DNA of 64,000 nt from Sclerodactyla briareus (taxonomy: Eukaryota > Echinodermata > Holothuroidea > Dendrochirotida > Sclerodactylidae). The notes under the pieces were generated by a model. The model did not search any database, was not told where the DNA came from, and saw only the letters and a list, made by a program, of their open reading frames with translations. Position numbers and translations under genes: made by a program. The stretch covers positions 186,001 to 250,000 of the forward strand of contig JAODTK010000821.1 of assembly GCA_026419785.1 (NCBI GenBank), read 5' to 3'. Positions within the stretch are counted from its first letter, which is position 1. Every line of letters begins with the position of its first letter. Positions 26,301-39,117 of the stretch are shown here, in pieces.

Positions 26301-28394
26301 ATCCAATTGGTTTGGATTTATAAATCGTTATTTGTTTTTCTAAGTAATCTCGAATTCTAGTTGCTATAAGGCCGTTCGAAACAGTTTACCAATGACTATA
26401 ATAACTAATCGGGCGGTTAATTATTCGGGTTAGAATGCTTTTTCTTTTTCCCGGGCTTAGGAATCAATGATTGTTTCGACTTTTTCCATGAGCTGGAAAA
26501 TAGCCAAATGCGGCAAATAGATGATAAATGTTATAATAATAATTTCGCGTTAGATGGCAACTTGGCTAAATGTTGAATGATACTTGGGTCTGGCCCTCGC
26601 TGAGTTTTAGTCGAGTCTCTTAGTGCCTTTGATAGATCTCTGTTATTAATTGGTAATAGGTATTTGGATTATCACGAGGAGTAAAGTCAGGACTAAAATA
26701 TTTTTTTATTAAACTTCACGATCGATGGCCTCACGATGATTCCTCCAAAAAGCTGTGTGATATGATATTACAATCGTTCAAAGGTGTCCCAGCCATCATG
26801 TACTTGATCTGTGGGATCAGAAACGCGCGAACCGTCTTCTTTATCAATTGAATGCCTGAGATTATGCCTGGCCGTGTTGAAATAGTCGTTGATGACCATA
26901 CGCCAGAAATTTGTTGGGGTTTGCCAGAATTATATTATGACAAACACCATTCCATTTGTTAAGGCCTTTGTTTTTCGAATTGTTTTTTTTTTTTAGTTCA
27001 TATTGTATCCGAGTTCATTGCTCCTTGGTTCGTAAATTCCTTGTCCTGTTATATTCCCTTCGTAATTTACGTTTTGCTTTTATTATTGAATGGATTTCTG
27101 AGTTGTAGCTCCCAGTTTGTTTTTGTTTTCTGTTGCTACGTGTACAAGATTTTTTAAAATTGCCAGAGATGGTATGTGATATAGTTTCGGCAAAATTATC
27201 CAAATCTCTTCTGTTATTTTGATTCTCTCCATCATAGTTTTAAATCCAAAATCCACTAAGTTTAGCTCCTTGTATTCACCCATCATCCTTTTTTAATATT
27301 ATAATAGACTGCCGTGGTTGGTGCTTTGGTTTTATTCATGGAATCCTTAAATTGAGATAAATTATGTAGTGTCACTAGATTTGAATCTTCTATAATGTGA
27401 GATGTGACATGCAGCGGAGAAATTCACTCGTTGCTAACCACCAGATCTAACATTTCTTCGTGACCCATCGTTTGGGTTCCTCTAGTCTTGGATTTTTGGT
27501 GTTAAAATTGAATGCTATTATTGAGAGAACACCAATGATGTCCGGCCCAGGGGAAGTTTGTCCCTGTTTGACCTATCGTGCTTATTTGGACATTTAAAAT
27601 CCCCGATATGATTGGTTGGAAGTCCCGTGAGTAACAATCGTGGTTTACATGTTTTGTTGGTGGATTTTAATAACTTATAATATTTAGAGATCTATCACAG
27701 CTATTAATTTAATTTATGGAAATAAACTTGATCGTCTTCATGTGCGTTGTCCAATAAATTTTGAGTTGCTATTATGTTACTTGATATTGCGATTGCCACT
27801 CCTCCTTGGTTTGGATGTACATCCTTTTCTGAAAACTTATAGTTAGATATTTCTAATTTATAATTTGCGTCTAGTTTAGTTTCATCAAAAACTTACCTGC
27901 TGGCGATGGATGCTAGATAGTAATTTAATAATTCCATTTTTGATTTAGCACTAGTAATGTTCAAGTGCATAATTTTGAGGGCATCAATTCTAGTCATCTT
28001 GCCTAGTTAAGGCGAACGCTACTCTTCCGCCCCTTTCCTCTGAATTATTTTATGTATTTCCTCTCCGGGTAGCTGTTATATTGAAGTATTTAACTGTTAA
28101 GGAGGAAGCCATTGAAGAATGTTGCTGGACTGTGTTTCAGAACTTCGCCTTTTTTAATGCAGTGATAACTAGTTCCGTTTGCAAGCGATGACTGGATTTT
28201 ATCTTGGTTGTCCATCTTTTTTGTTTACTGTTTCGACCACTGTTTTTGGTTTGCCTGAGCATATGTTTTTATATTTTACTCGTTTCTTCAATTTTCATCA
28301 TTTCATCCTCTTTTCTCCTCGTCTGCTTCTAGGTACTTGGGGCACCTTGTATAGAGCCACGTGTGGACCACGCAATTAGCACATTTCTTTCTCC

Positions 28395-28504
28395 TTTTGA
28401 CTGTGCATTTTGAGTTGATGTCCTCTCTCTCCACAGCGGAGGCATTTTTTGTTCGTTAGGCAGTCTCCTATGGTGTGGCCAATGTCTGACATGGTTAAAG
28501 CACT
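28395..28504 (-). pseudogene. Zinc-knuckle segment of LINE ORF1
   Basis: On the minus strand CFNHVRH is followed, after a one-base shift, by GHTIGDC and then NKKCLRCGERGHQ. This is two adjacent CCHC-type knuckles with the first one's second cysteine replaced by histidine. Such knuckles bind nucleic acid in ORF1 proteins of Jockey-type LINEs. Confidence 0.6.
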
Positions 28505-29046
28505 GCCTATGTTTGGAAGGTCATTATATGGGACACTTTTGGTGGGTAATAACCTAGGTTACGTCCCTCATTGGATTAATTGTCTCTCTTCAACTGACCC
28601 AATGCCCCACTTTACTTTTACATGTCCGCGGCTACTGTAGCCCGGTAAATTAGTCTTTTAACGAATACAAGTTGGATATTTTCTTCGGTTAGTTGCTCCT
28701 TAATTTGACTCAGTACGCTAGGATTAACCCCACAAATGACAACATGAATCGTGTTTTGCTCCATTGTTTTGAGGGATTTTGCGTTTCGGGTTCCCTCGGT
28801 TGTATTTTTGGCTTCCCTGGCGTAGGTAGATTTATGCTGTCTCATTGGCCGGGAAGATCAGAAGGGTGTTAATTCTCACCTTGCTTTAGGTTTTGAATAA
28901 GACATTCGGTTTCCTCTTTTTTATTTCATTGGGCCAGGACATAGTCTCAGCGTCTAACCTCTTTTGTTTAACACCCACTTACTCACTATCGGGGATTTTT
29001 TTTTGTTTGAGGGGACCTGGTGCCTTCCTGCAGCTCCGCTGAGGGT

Positions 29047-29071
29047 GGGGGGGGGGGGGGGGGGGGGGGGG
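29047..29071. repeat. 25-bp poly-G tract
   Basis: Pure G inside unit 1 of the 3.0-kb duplication. The matching place in unit 2 (about 32055) has only short G runs, so the tract length differs sharply between copies. Confidence 0.85.
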
Positions 29072-29379
29072 TGCCCGCCTGATAAGCGCTGGCCGGGCGT
29101 TATTGGTATTTGTATAAACCCTCAACTCACCATTGCCTCCATTTTCCTTCCTCTTCCACACCATCCGCCATCTTGGAGCCTCAGCACCAAACGAAAAACC
29201 ACATGGTTTATGACCTATTATATAAGTTTTAAGAAGTTTAAAGACACACAATAGACAATAAGGGCTGTACAAGCCCTTTGAATAGGAATCTGGCAAAACC
29301 AGCAGGAACATGTAAAAAATTAATTTTTGTAACAAGCTCAAAAACCTACGTCCTTCACTGCCCGGTGCACCCGCCGCGT

Positions 29380-31300
29380 CGTGTTAAAGCATTTATGTAC
29401 ATATTAATATCTTTCCTCTGCAAGAACCCATAAAACTGACTATATCGATCTTAATAAACGAATTATTTCAGATAACACGTTCTCAACATCATCGGTCGGT
29501 CTTTGTAGCGCAACGTAAACCCCATGCCTTACAAATATCTATATCTATTTTTTAAGAAAACCATTTGATCATGATGCATGGATTATAGATGACACTACTC
29601 TTTCATATTGCCGGCAATACACGAGCAGCATTTTGTATCTACATCTATAAAATATTGTGTTCCAGTTTTATTATTTCTTTGTGTTTTCCCCCATCCTTTT
29701 GGGGATAAAGTTAATAACCTCCTCAAACCCTGCTCTGAAAACAGCTCCAATAAAAAAACCTGATTTTATTGACATAACAAAAGTTTAATTTCTCCAGAAG
29801 AACATGTAAAATTCGACAAGCAATCCCTTCAGTACCCGGTCTCTCCTGGCCATGTTAACTCGCCATCATTCGTCTCAGTTAACATAATCTTCACACACTC
29901 TTTCTGTGCGCCCTGAGGTACATGGAACAATTCTGTGAATCATTGTCTTATGAGGCATATTATGGAATATAGGTTTTCATAGAAATTTTTTGTTGTATTT
30001 CCAGAATTGCACGAGGGTTCGTGATATCTATGCCCCTGTCATCAGTTTGAATTTTAATGGACTTGAACTCATAATTGCGTTTTCCAATTTGAGGGGAGTC
30101 TCCAGCTTTCACCCTGTCAAAAACCCCCCTGCTCTTGATCGTACCATTATACCCTCCATTTTTTAATCATAGTTTCGTTTCGCGTGTAAAATCTCTTGTT
30201 TGGTAAGAGTTTGGGTCATATTGAGCCGTGTTCCTAAAACAGCTTTTCGCTTTTTTAAGATTCATCTCCAACTCCACGTGCTTGCCGCATTTCTTCTTGA
30301 CCAGAATATGGACCCGGATCGGCTGAGTTATTCCCAGAATTGTGGGGTCATCAGATTCATGTCCACAGCTGATTTTGAGTAGATTTTAAGAATTTCAAGA
30401 ATATACTGTCAGCTTTACAATAATGAAATCTTCAATTCCCAAACCAGCACCTCTCTTGTAGTTAAAGCTGCGTACGATGGGGCATTATGACTGATTGTAT
30501 CCAACAGTGTGAAACATCGCAACAGAAAGATAGCAACTTTATGTTAAAGCGCAAGTCGAAACGCAATCCTTGATAGCTGCTGACGGCAAAATTCCTGTGG
30601 CGAATACACTGCATTTTCTTCCCCAATCCACATTTATTGTTTGTTCACATTTATTGACCTTTTACTGAAATTTGTCATAACCTTGGAATGGTTGGAACAT
30701 GTCTACCACATTGGCCTAATATGTCTATCATTGCCCAGCACAAATTACCAACTAAATCATTCCTAGGCTTGATATTAGCTACCTATACCCAACATGTGAA
30801 ACACTCTCCTTTCTGGGTCACACCAACATCTAAGCGAGATGTATGGATTGACAAATCCTTTCCTCTGACAATAGGTTTTATTGTCAACTAGCTGCAGACT
30901 TGGACCTTCTGGCCGAACCGTCTGGACGAACCTTCTGCACGAACGACGAACAAACAAACGAACGGACGGGCGAACTTTTGACTTGTAAGCTGCTTACCCT
31001 CATCAATAAAAATATACTCCCTACCTCACCTCATGTGATATTAAAGACACGTGAAAATACTTTTATTCGGTTTCTTCCTGAATATGTCGATCAAGATCAG
31101 TCCATGCTACAATGCAATGAGCCCCTCTCTCTCGCTTTGAAGTTAGTTTGCTCAATCCTCTCCAGCTTACTCAATATCTAAGGTCGAGAACCGAGTTGAA
31201 ATCACCTGTCCCAACGCTTCATTGTTGCAACAAATTCCGCAGAACAGCTTTCTGTACTTACAATTAAACCAGGGGCAATCCCCAAGTTTTTGCAGGATCT
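29380..31300 (-). mobile_element. L1/Tx1-like LINE fragment, copy 1 (endonuclease to early RT)
   Basis: The minus strand carries an endonuclease block with GDFNSVLDL (GDFN at 31195-31206). It is followed by a basic EN-RT linker (KKAKSCFRNTAQYDPNSYQT) and KRNYEFKSIKIQTDD..ITNPRAILEIQQ near 30000-30100. An RT beginning of the form LLVEFYMFFW lies near 29810-29850. The LEKRNY...IT...EI pattern before the RT is typical of L1/Tx1 elements. Sequence beyond RT block 2 is not recognised, so it is truncated. The region belongs to the 3.0-kb tandem duplication. Confidence 0.6.
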
Positions 31301-32389
31301 CACACGCACATGTGGAACTATCAGTTGTTTCTACCTGCTGGCATGTTCAGTAGTTACAAATAGCAAAATTTATCAAAATAATTCTGGAACTGCTGTTTTC
31401 CCCAAAAAATATTCATATCATAGAAATTTTCAGGTAATTTTAACAGCATAAATGCTGGGAAACCCTCTGTTCCGATATCCTTTACCTTGTTCTAAAAGTT
31501 GGAATCTTTCAGTCCTCCCCACTTTCTGAATATACTGAAACAGAACAGATTTTCGACATATCACAAATTTGGCCAAAATTCAAGTTTTCCCCCCCCCCCC
31601 CTAAAATCCACATTGTCAGTAATTTTGGCTGTTGCGATGGAACAGTTGTAATTTTGTGCCTTTTTTATAACATTGCTACAGTATGAAATCATTCAGCCCT
31701 CTAAATCAGCGAATTCTTGAAAAATCGTGAAAAATTTTGTAAAATTGGAAATTGCCCCAACATTCGTTTTTGCTCCTTGTTTGAGGGATTTTTGCTTTCC
31801 GGGTTCCCTAAGGAAGGTTGTATTTGCTTCCATGGCGTGAGTAGAATAGTATGGCTGTGCCATTGGCCGGGAAGATCAGAATTAGTGTTTATTTCTCGCC
31901 CCTTGCTTTTGGTTTTTGATAAGAGCATCGGTTTCTCTTTTTTTATTTTCATGGCCAGGACATCGTCATCATCTATAACCTCTTTTTTAAAACCCACTTA
32001 CTACTATCGGGGATTTTCTTTGTTTGAGGGACCTGGTGCCTTCCTGCACTCCGGGGAGGAGTGCTCGCCGAGAAGCGCTGCCGGGGGCTTTTTTTATTGG
32101 ATTTGTATAAACCCTCCGCTCACCATTTGCCTCCATTGTCTTCCTTTCCACTCATCCGCCCATCTTGGCAAGCCGCAAGCACCAAACGGAAAAAACCCAA
32201 CTTTTTATGACCTATTATATAAATTGAAGAAGTTTTAAAACACACAAAAAGACAATAGGGCTGTCCAAGCCCTTTGATAGGAACCTCTGGCAAAAAGCCA
32301 GCAAGGAACAGTAGAAAAATATAATTTTGTATCAATCTAAATAAACCCCGTCGCCTGCTCGGTGCCAAAACCCGCCGCTCGTTTGGTTA

Positions 32390-34320
32390 CAAGTTATGTC
32401 ATATATTAATATTTTCCCCTCTGCAAGAACCCATAAAAGACTGGACTATATCGATCTTAATAAACGATTATTTTCAAATAATCACTTTCTCACTATCGTC
32501 TGTTCTTTGTAGCTCACGTAAACCCATGCTTACAAATCTCTATATCTATTTTTTAAGAAAACCAGATTTTGATCATGATGCATGGATGATCGATGACAAT
32601 ACCCTTTCAATTTTGCGGCAATACACGTAGCAGCAATTTTGTGTTACCTCTAGTAAAGATATTGGTCCTCCCCAGTTTTATAGTTTCTTGGGGTTTTTCC
32701 TCCCCCCCCTCCTTTGGTAATAAGTAATAACCCTCTACCCTGCTCTGAAAACATTCTTCCATTAAAAAACCTGATTTTATTACATAACAAAAGTTTAAAT
32801 TTCTGACCAAAACATGTAAAATTCTACCAGCAATCCGTTCCGTACCAGTGCTCTACCTGGGGCATGTTAACACTTCGCCACATTCTTCCTCAGTTACATA
32901 TCTTCACACACTCTTTCTGTTCGCCTGAGTACCTGGAACAATTCTGTGAATCCATTGTCGTATGAGTCCTCATTAGAGAATATGGTTTTTCAAGAAATTT
33001 TTTTGTATTTCCAGAATGGCAAGAGGGTCCGTGTATCTATGCCCCTGTCATCAGTTTGAATTTTAATGGACTTGAACTCAATAATTGCGTTTTCCAATTT
33101 GCGTATGGTGGGGAGTACTTCCTAGCTTTCACATTCACCCTTTTCCACCCCTTGCTCTTGATCGAACCATTATACCCTCCATTTTTTAAATCATATTTGT
33201 GTTTTCCGTGGTAATCTCTTGTTTGGTATGAGCTGTTTGGGTCAGGTCTTGAAGCGTGTTTCCTAAAACAGCTTTCGCTTTTTTAAATTCATCTCCAACT
33301 CACGTCTGCCGATATTTTCTTCTTAGACCAGCATATGACCCAGGAGCGATGAGTTTTCCCAGAAAGTTTTGTGGGGGTTCCTCAATTCATGTCCCCAGCT
33401 GATTTTAGAAGATTTTTAGAATTTCAAGAATAATACGGTCATGTTCAATAATGAAATCTTCAATTCCCAAACCAGCACCTCTCTTGTAGTTAAAGCTGCG
33501 TACTAGGCATTATGATCTTGATTGTATTCCCACAGTGGAAACGATCGCACAGAAGATAGCAGTTGATGTTATAGCGGCAAGTCGAAACGTCTTATACGCG
33601 GACGCAAAATTCTGTGGCGAATACCCTGCATGTTCTTCACCAATCCACATTTATTGTTGTTCACATTTACTTGCCTTTTCCTGACATCTGGCATAACCTT
33701 GGAATGTGGAACATGTCACCACTGGCCATATTTGCTATCAGTACCAACACAAAGTACCCAACTACATCATTCCTACTGCTTGATATTACTCATATACCCA
33801 CATGTAAAACAACCCACTTTTGGGTCACCAGCCAACATCTAGAGCGAGATGTGTGCTTGCCAAATATTTCCCTCTGGACACTGTAGGTTTTATTCAACTA
33901 TGCTGCAGACTTGGACCTTCTGGCCGAACCGTCCTGGACGAACCTTCTGCACGACGGACGAACGGAATAACGAACGGACGGTGAGACATTTTGACTTGTA
34001 GAGCTTCTTCCCTCGGGCTAAAAATATATACGACAACTCATTGTGAATTATAATACCACGTGAATACGTTTATTCGGATTTCTTTCTCTGAATATGTCGA
34101 TCAAGATCAGTCCATGCTACAATCAATGAGCCCCTCTCTCGCTTTGAAGTTAGTTGGCTCATCCCCAGCTTTATCACTATCTAGGTCGAGAACCGAGTTG
34201 AAATCACCGGCCCAAATGATATTCATGCAACAAATTCCGCAGACAGCTCTCTTACATACAATAAAACAAGAGGCAATCCCCAGAGTTCAGGATCTCACCG
34301 GCAAATGGGGGAACTAATCA
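32390..34320 (-). mobile_element. L1/Tx1-like LINE fragment, copy 2
   Basis: Same element as at 29380-31300. The endonuclease motif is clearer here, IIWAGDFNSVLDLDSDKAG (GDFN at 34197-34208). RT block LLPKEGG followed by IKLGRTNIFT lies at 32607-32810, and FLKNRY lies near 32560. Small indels keep all frames short. Together with copy 1 it forms a direct tandem pair with a period of about 3.0 kb. Confidence 0.65.
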
Positions 34321-34744
34321 GTTGTTTCTACCTGCTGCATTCAGGAGTACAAATAACAAAATTTCAAAATCAGTCTGGGGACTGCTGTTTTCCCCAAAAA
34401 ATATTCATATTCATAGAAATTTCAGTAAATTTACAGCATAAATGTTGGGAACCCTCTGTTCCGATACCCTGTACCTTGTTCTAAAAGTTGGAATCTTTCA
34501 GTCCTCCCAATTTCTGAATATACTGAAACAGAACAGATTTTCGAAATATCAAAATTGGCCAAAATTCAATTTCCCCCCCCCCCTAAAATCCACATTTTCG
34601 GTAATTTTTGGCTGATTGCATTGGAAAAGTTGTAATTTGAGCCTTTTTACATTGCTACCAGTATGAATCATTCAGCCCTCTAAATCAGCGAATATCTTGA
34701 AAAATAGTGAAAAAATTTGTAAAATTGAGAAATTGCCCCAAAAT

Positions 34745-35950
34745 TCGTTATTTGCCCTCTAAATTCCACAATTTTGATAGTTTCCACCTTATTCTGAAAA
34801 CAAAGATGTGTTTTTGACTTACCAAGTGTGTTGCAAAATTTGACTTTGTTCAGCCATTCCAAAATGGAGATTATTTGCGAAAACCATAAAAAATCTGACG
34901 GAAACGCAAACGCACACACACACACACCACACACGCACACACCAAACGGACACTTTCGCAAGTGCACCTCATTGCTGGATCACCGGCACCCACGGGTACC
35001 CCACCAATGGTACCCCTCAGTGGATAGTACCTAACCACCACTATGGTTACCATAGCAACCAGGCTATGGCACCCAGCACCAGTAAATATCGGTGAAATGG
35101 CAAGTGACACAATAGCCTCATCTGGCCCTTCGGACCGATGATAAAAAGGGAGCGTCGTCTCTATTTGGTGTGTAAACATTTTCGTTGATTTATCTATGAT
35201 AATATAGCGCCCTCGCAAGTCTCTCGATTCCTTCATTATTTTGAAACCTGGGAGAGGGTTTTTGGACAATACAGCGCAAACAGCGCAACTGGCACTCCAC
35301 CTGAGCCACGTGAGAAAAGGTTCTTCCCCCCCACACATTACTCCAAAATTTTGTAAGCGGATATGTGCAATGAGTTTCTGATGGGAGTAACTGTAATTTG
35401 TGGTTATATCCCCAAGTAATAACTTTCTTCTTTTTTAGCATTATTCAGAGTTCAGACCCACTGCAAAATGAGATATAATCGAGCATTTTGATTTGAGGAG
35501 AAACAAATGAAAGAAAAATGCAGAAAGAAATCCTCATTATTAGAGGATTTATATTATTATTATTATTATTACTATTTGTTTAGGTTAGTTTAGTGAGGAA
35601 CAAGGGCGAAGCTTTTTTTTTGGGGGGGGGGGTCCGGGGGTCATGACCCACCAACTTTTGGGAAGTGTGGTTTCATTGGTCAGTTGAATCAGCTGATTGC
35701 GTGTCTTAGGCTTAATTCATTCATATTTATTGAAAATACTCCCCTCCCTCTGATTGGCTGAATCAGGTCAGCTGACCGTGCATTATCCTGCATATAATGC
35801 ACGGTGTTGAAGTACAATGGTCATGCAACAAATCATCTTTAAACTTGGCACAATGAAAAAGGACGTGTCAAAACCCCACAAACAAAATTTGGCGATTCTA
35901 TTCTAACACGTTCCCTCATTGAGGTTTATTTTACTCGAATGAATTTCACC
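34745..35950. other. No gene recognised; short CA tract
   Basis: A broken (CA)n tract at 34910-34945, self-complementary words around 35040-35070 and a G-tract at 35628-35638. An open frame of 155 codons on the minus strand (34871-35338) includes the CA tract read as cysteine/valine and is not taken as a gene. Confidence 0.5.
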
Positions 35951-35957
35951 TAACTAA

Positions 35958-36214
35958 TGACGTCACCGGAGTAACGATGCAATGGTCGCTCATTGACTTT
36001 ACACAGTATTGCTGATATTTTGCACCTTTATAGCGGAAGAATATTAGTTGAATTCATAATGAATTATGGGAAATATTCTTTTATATATGTGAACAAATTT
36101 TGTAAGTTTTCAATCAGATCCCGTTTTTAGTTCTCATGTCACTAAGTTGGTGAAACTACATGTTTTGCATTGACTTTGTATTGCACAGGGTCCCCGGTTA
36201 CTCTGGTGACGTCA
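35958..36214. mobile_element. 257-bp inverted-repeat element with TGACGTCA ends
   Basis: The left end tgacgtcaccggagtaac (35958-35975) matches the complement of the right end gttactctggtgacgtca (36197-36214) at 17 of 18 positions. cattgactttacac and gcattgactttgtattgcac lie further in. No coding sequence. Both ends carry the CRE-type octamer TGACGTCA. Confidence 0.65.
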
Positions 36215-37009
36215 CGGGGTACATTACGCAATAGCAGGATTCTCTCCTTTTCTACACTCGAATCGGCTGAAATTCTTCCTGAGGTTCGAATTTCCTAAAT
36301 ATACTAGATATAAGACACCAAAATAGCAGCAGAAGTTTACATGACCATGTACTTTAAAAACAGAGTGATGCACTAGTGAATGCATATGCCTAACGAGCGC
36401 GTTTACTAAACTATGTTTTTTGGTCTGATTGCTAGTTGTATTCAAACTGCAGTTGCAGGTGGCCGTGCTGCAATCTTTTTCAGTCTACTTACAAACGTAT
36501 TCGGATGCGTTAACTCCAGTTTGATGAAATGGAATTATGTTTCAGGTGGAATTACAGGCTAATTGACCCTTCCTCCTGCATGATATACTTCGTTAACAGA
36601 GGAGATTATGAACAAAATGTGCCCTGACGGCCGGTGTACTTCTCTCTCCTCTTCTACGCAAGATTGCTGCCACCAAATCTCTCTATGCACTGCTTCCTGT
36701 GATAGACTCATCTTGCCCACCTGGGGTCGAATGCACTTAAACGCCACAATGTCCACTTCAATTTTGTTTCAGCCAGCTCAGAGAAATGTTGTTTTTTTAC
36801 TTTCATATGGTGTCACAATTGACAGTATAGCGTTTGCCCCTTCTCGAGTCTACAGTTTACTAGGACTGGTTATAGGTTATAGGCGAATTGACGTCAATTA
36901 CGTTGGTCTCATCATAAAACTAATATTTGTAGTAGAATATCGCAAAGCTAACCGGCAATTATTTATAGTCTGAGAGCTTTCTTCCTAGGCATATTTAAAG
37001 TGAATTGTA

Positions 37010-37375
37010 TTCAGACTTAAGTCGAATTGAATTCGACTTTAGTGTAATACAATTCGACTTAAGTTAACTTGAATTCGACTTAAGTCGAATTGTATTCGAC
37101 TTAAGTTGAATCGGCATTCGACTCAAGTCAAATGTGGGAGTAAATGTTAAAATGGCTTGTCATGGCAAGCCATTTTAACACTCACCCCTCAAATCCACTT
37201 AAGTAAAATGTATTCCACCTAAGTAAATGCAATATTCACAGTCGAATACTATTTAACTTAAGTCAAAATTGAATTCCACTCAAGTCGAAATCAATTTCGC
37301 TTCAACTGAATACAAATAAAACTTAGGTCTATTCAATTTCAGTTGAATTGAAATCCACTTGAACCGAATGAGGAG
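37010..37375. repeat. AT-rich palindromic element built from GACTTAAGTC words
   Basis: The centre is a perfect hairpin, gttaaaatggcttg (37146-37159) and caagccattttaac (37166-37179), with a 6-nt loop. On both sides are repeated, diverged copies of the self-complementary word attcgacttaagtcgaat. A partial echo of the centre (gtaaatgttaaatggc) follows near 37377. Confidence 0.75.
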
Positions 37376-37379
37376 GTAA

Positions 37380-39110
37380 ATGTTAAATGGCTGGCTATAA
37401 GCCCGGGGCCTCGAAGAGAAGAGACTATTCATACTCCCACTATCGGTGAATTTTGAAAACGAAGTGCCTACTCGTGGTGGAATGACACTAACACTAAAAA
37501 TGAACTATGCACTCTAACCGGAATATGTCGAATGCAAATGTGAGGGTTAGGTGTTCCATTTCCACATGCATATCACTCATACATAAGCCAACGCCACAAG
37601 AGTGGCATCATTGATTCTTCTGCCAGTCAGCCAATACAATATATGATCGACACTAAACAAACTCCCATCCGTAGTCACTGATATGATTGCAGTGCAGTGT
37701 ATGTTATCTTGTTTCTTCTTTACGAACGAGAGAAAAGGAATGTGGCAAACGATTCATGTTGGAATATCTGATATGTATTGAACTGTGGGCCCTTCTCTTT
37801 CATACGTATACACATTCAGGCTGAGATTATTGATACACATTCAATATGGCCTTATCTCTGGGAAACGCTTGGGAACGCTATAGGATCGAAAACATTATTG
37901 ACGAAGGTTGATGACTGTCAGAAAAGTAAAAAACCAAGCCATATATTCAGTGGGCGCCAAACGAATAGAAATTCATCGGTGTTTTAGAGGCTTTTCCACC
38001 CTTTTACAGAGGACATAACTGGAGATAGTATGTGATAGAAGTGTTTTAGTACTTCAGTGCTATTGACTTATTGGTTTGCAAGAAGACGAGTCTGATCGTC
38101 ACCAAAATTGACCCCGAAGGTCACGGGGTCATTAGGTTAAAAGAGGTCGGAGTAGGTCATGCGATGTAGTTTACCCAGACTGAAGTTTTTCCGGTGCCAA
38201 GATATAGAAGGATTGCCCCATGGTGAACCTCAATTACCTTGACCTGACACCAAAAACAATGGGTTTCATCCTCACCATATGTAGCCATATGTTCGCCTCG
38301 TATCGGCCTCATTTACTCATATGTGCGGACGTATTAACCAATCAGTGATTTTCTCTTCATGTTGAACTTTTTGAACTAGCGCTCCGGAAGTGCACTTCGA
38401 CCTGGAATTCACCTAAAAGAGGCTGAAATAACCCTCTCAGTTATTTACCTTTCTCAAGTGATTTCGGATACTCAACAGATAGGTCGAACTAGGGCCACAC
38501 AGTATTGGAAAGATAGAATTGTGTTCTTCCTGTTTATCATAAATATTTTGTTTACTTCAAATTATCCTCCGTCATTTTAACTTCTAAAAGGCATATTGAG
38601 CGAATTACGTTGTAACATCAAGAATTCCAGTTTTATTCATTCCTTCCTAACTCGAGAAGCCTTTATCCGATCTTTGGTTTCACACGATGTGGGAAGATAA
38701 CCATCTCAGCTCTGTTGTCGTCAATAGCGTAAACTGAAGGGGGAGCCGGGGGCGGTCGCCCCCACTTTTCGTCCCGAGACGGTTTGTCAGTACATTTGCT
38801 GATCTGGTCGGTACATCCTGCGGACGCGGGACACATGCCCCCGTCGAGGAAGCACCCCCCCCCCCCCCGTCAGGGATTGTTTCCCGAGCGGGTATATGCT
38901 GGAAAATATATCCTATATCTGTTGTCTTCTCTGCCGAGTTTATCGATTCAGGTTGAGATCACCGTATCCATCCTCCTTTCTTCCTACATACCTTACAATG
39001 GTGGCATCATGTTTAGGCTATATACAAGTATTATGGTTATCTTCGAAATGTCCTGTAAGAGAATTATGTTACAATTCTGGGTGAGGGGTGGGTGGAGGGT
39101 GAACACCCTG
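37380..39110. other. No gene recognised
   Basis: Noncoding. 38100-38300 contains gaccccgaaggtcacggggt and ccttgacctgacacc words resembling the 60770-61950 repeat. 38740-38880 is a G/C-tract repeat stretch. Confidence 0.45.
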
Positions 39111-39117
39111 CAGCTCA

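Larger units (their letters stand above)
23195..28990 (-). mobile_element. Jockey/CR1-like non-LTR retrotransposon (LINE), minus strand, decayed
   Basis: Read on the minus strand, domains run in LINE order: an ORF1-like start near 28990, CCHC-type zinc knuckles (28395-28504), an AP-endonuclease block with GGVAIAIS (27783-27825), a basic linker ending KAKRKLRREYNRTRN (27015-27203), and a reverse transcriptase with YVNDIP and FADDIAL (FADD at 25941-25952). Downstream it reads a KINPSKS-type block as in other LINEs. No frame stays open for more than about 100 codons, so it is inactive as assembled. The 3' 1.56 kb appears twice. Removing one copy gives about 4.2 kb, a normal size for this group. 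The exact clade (Jockey or CR1) needs a database search. Confidence 0.75.
28760..34740. repeat. 3.0-kb direct tandem duplication (two units)
   Basis: Unit 1 is about 28760-31765 and unit 2 about 31766-34740. Landmarks in both include tgagggattttgctttc, the poly-G or G-rich start of the L1 fragment, ggaccttctggccgaacc and ctcgctttgaagttagtt. The units agree over their length but differ by many one- to several-base indels. The junction falls near 31765, where attgccccaacattcg meets the Jockey-like 5' end. Confidence 0.85.

Noticed and set aside
31717-32238. 173-codon + strand open frame, the longest in the window
   Set aside because: It is antisense to the 5' part of the minus-strand LINE and spans the junction of the tandem duplication; no domain is recognised.
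34871-35338. 155-codon minus-strand open frame rich in C and V
   Set aside because: Its cysteine/valine-rich part is a translated (CA)n tract.
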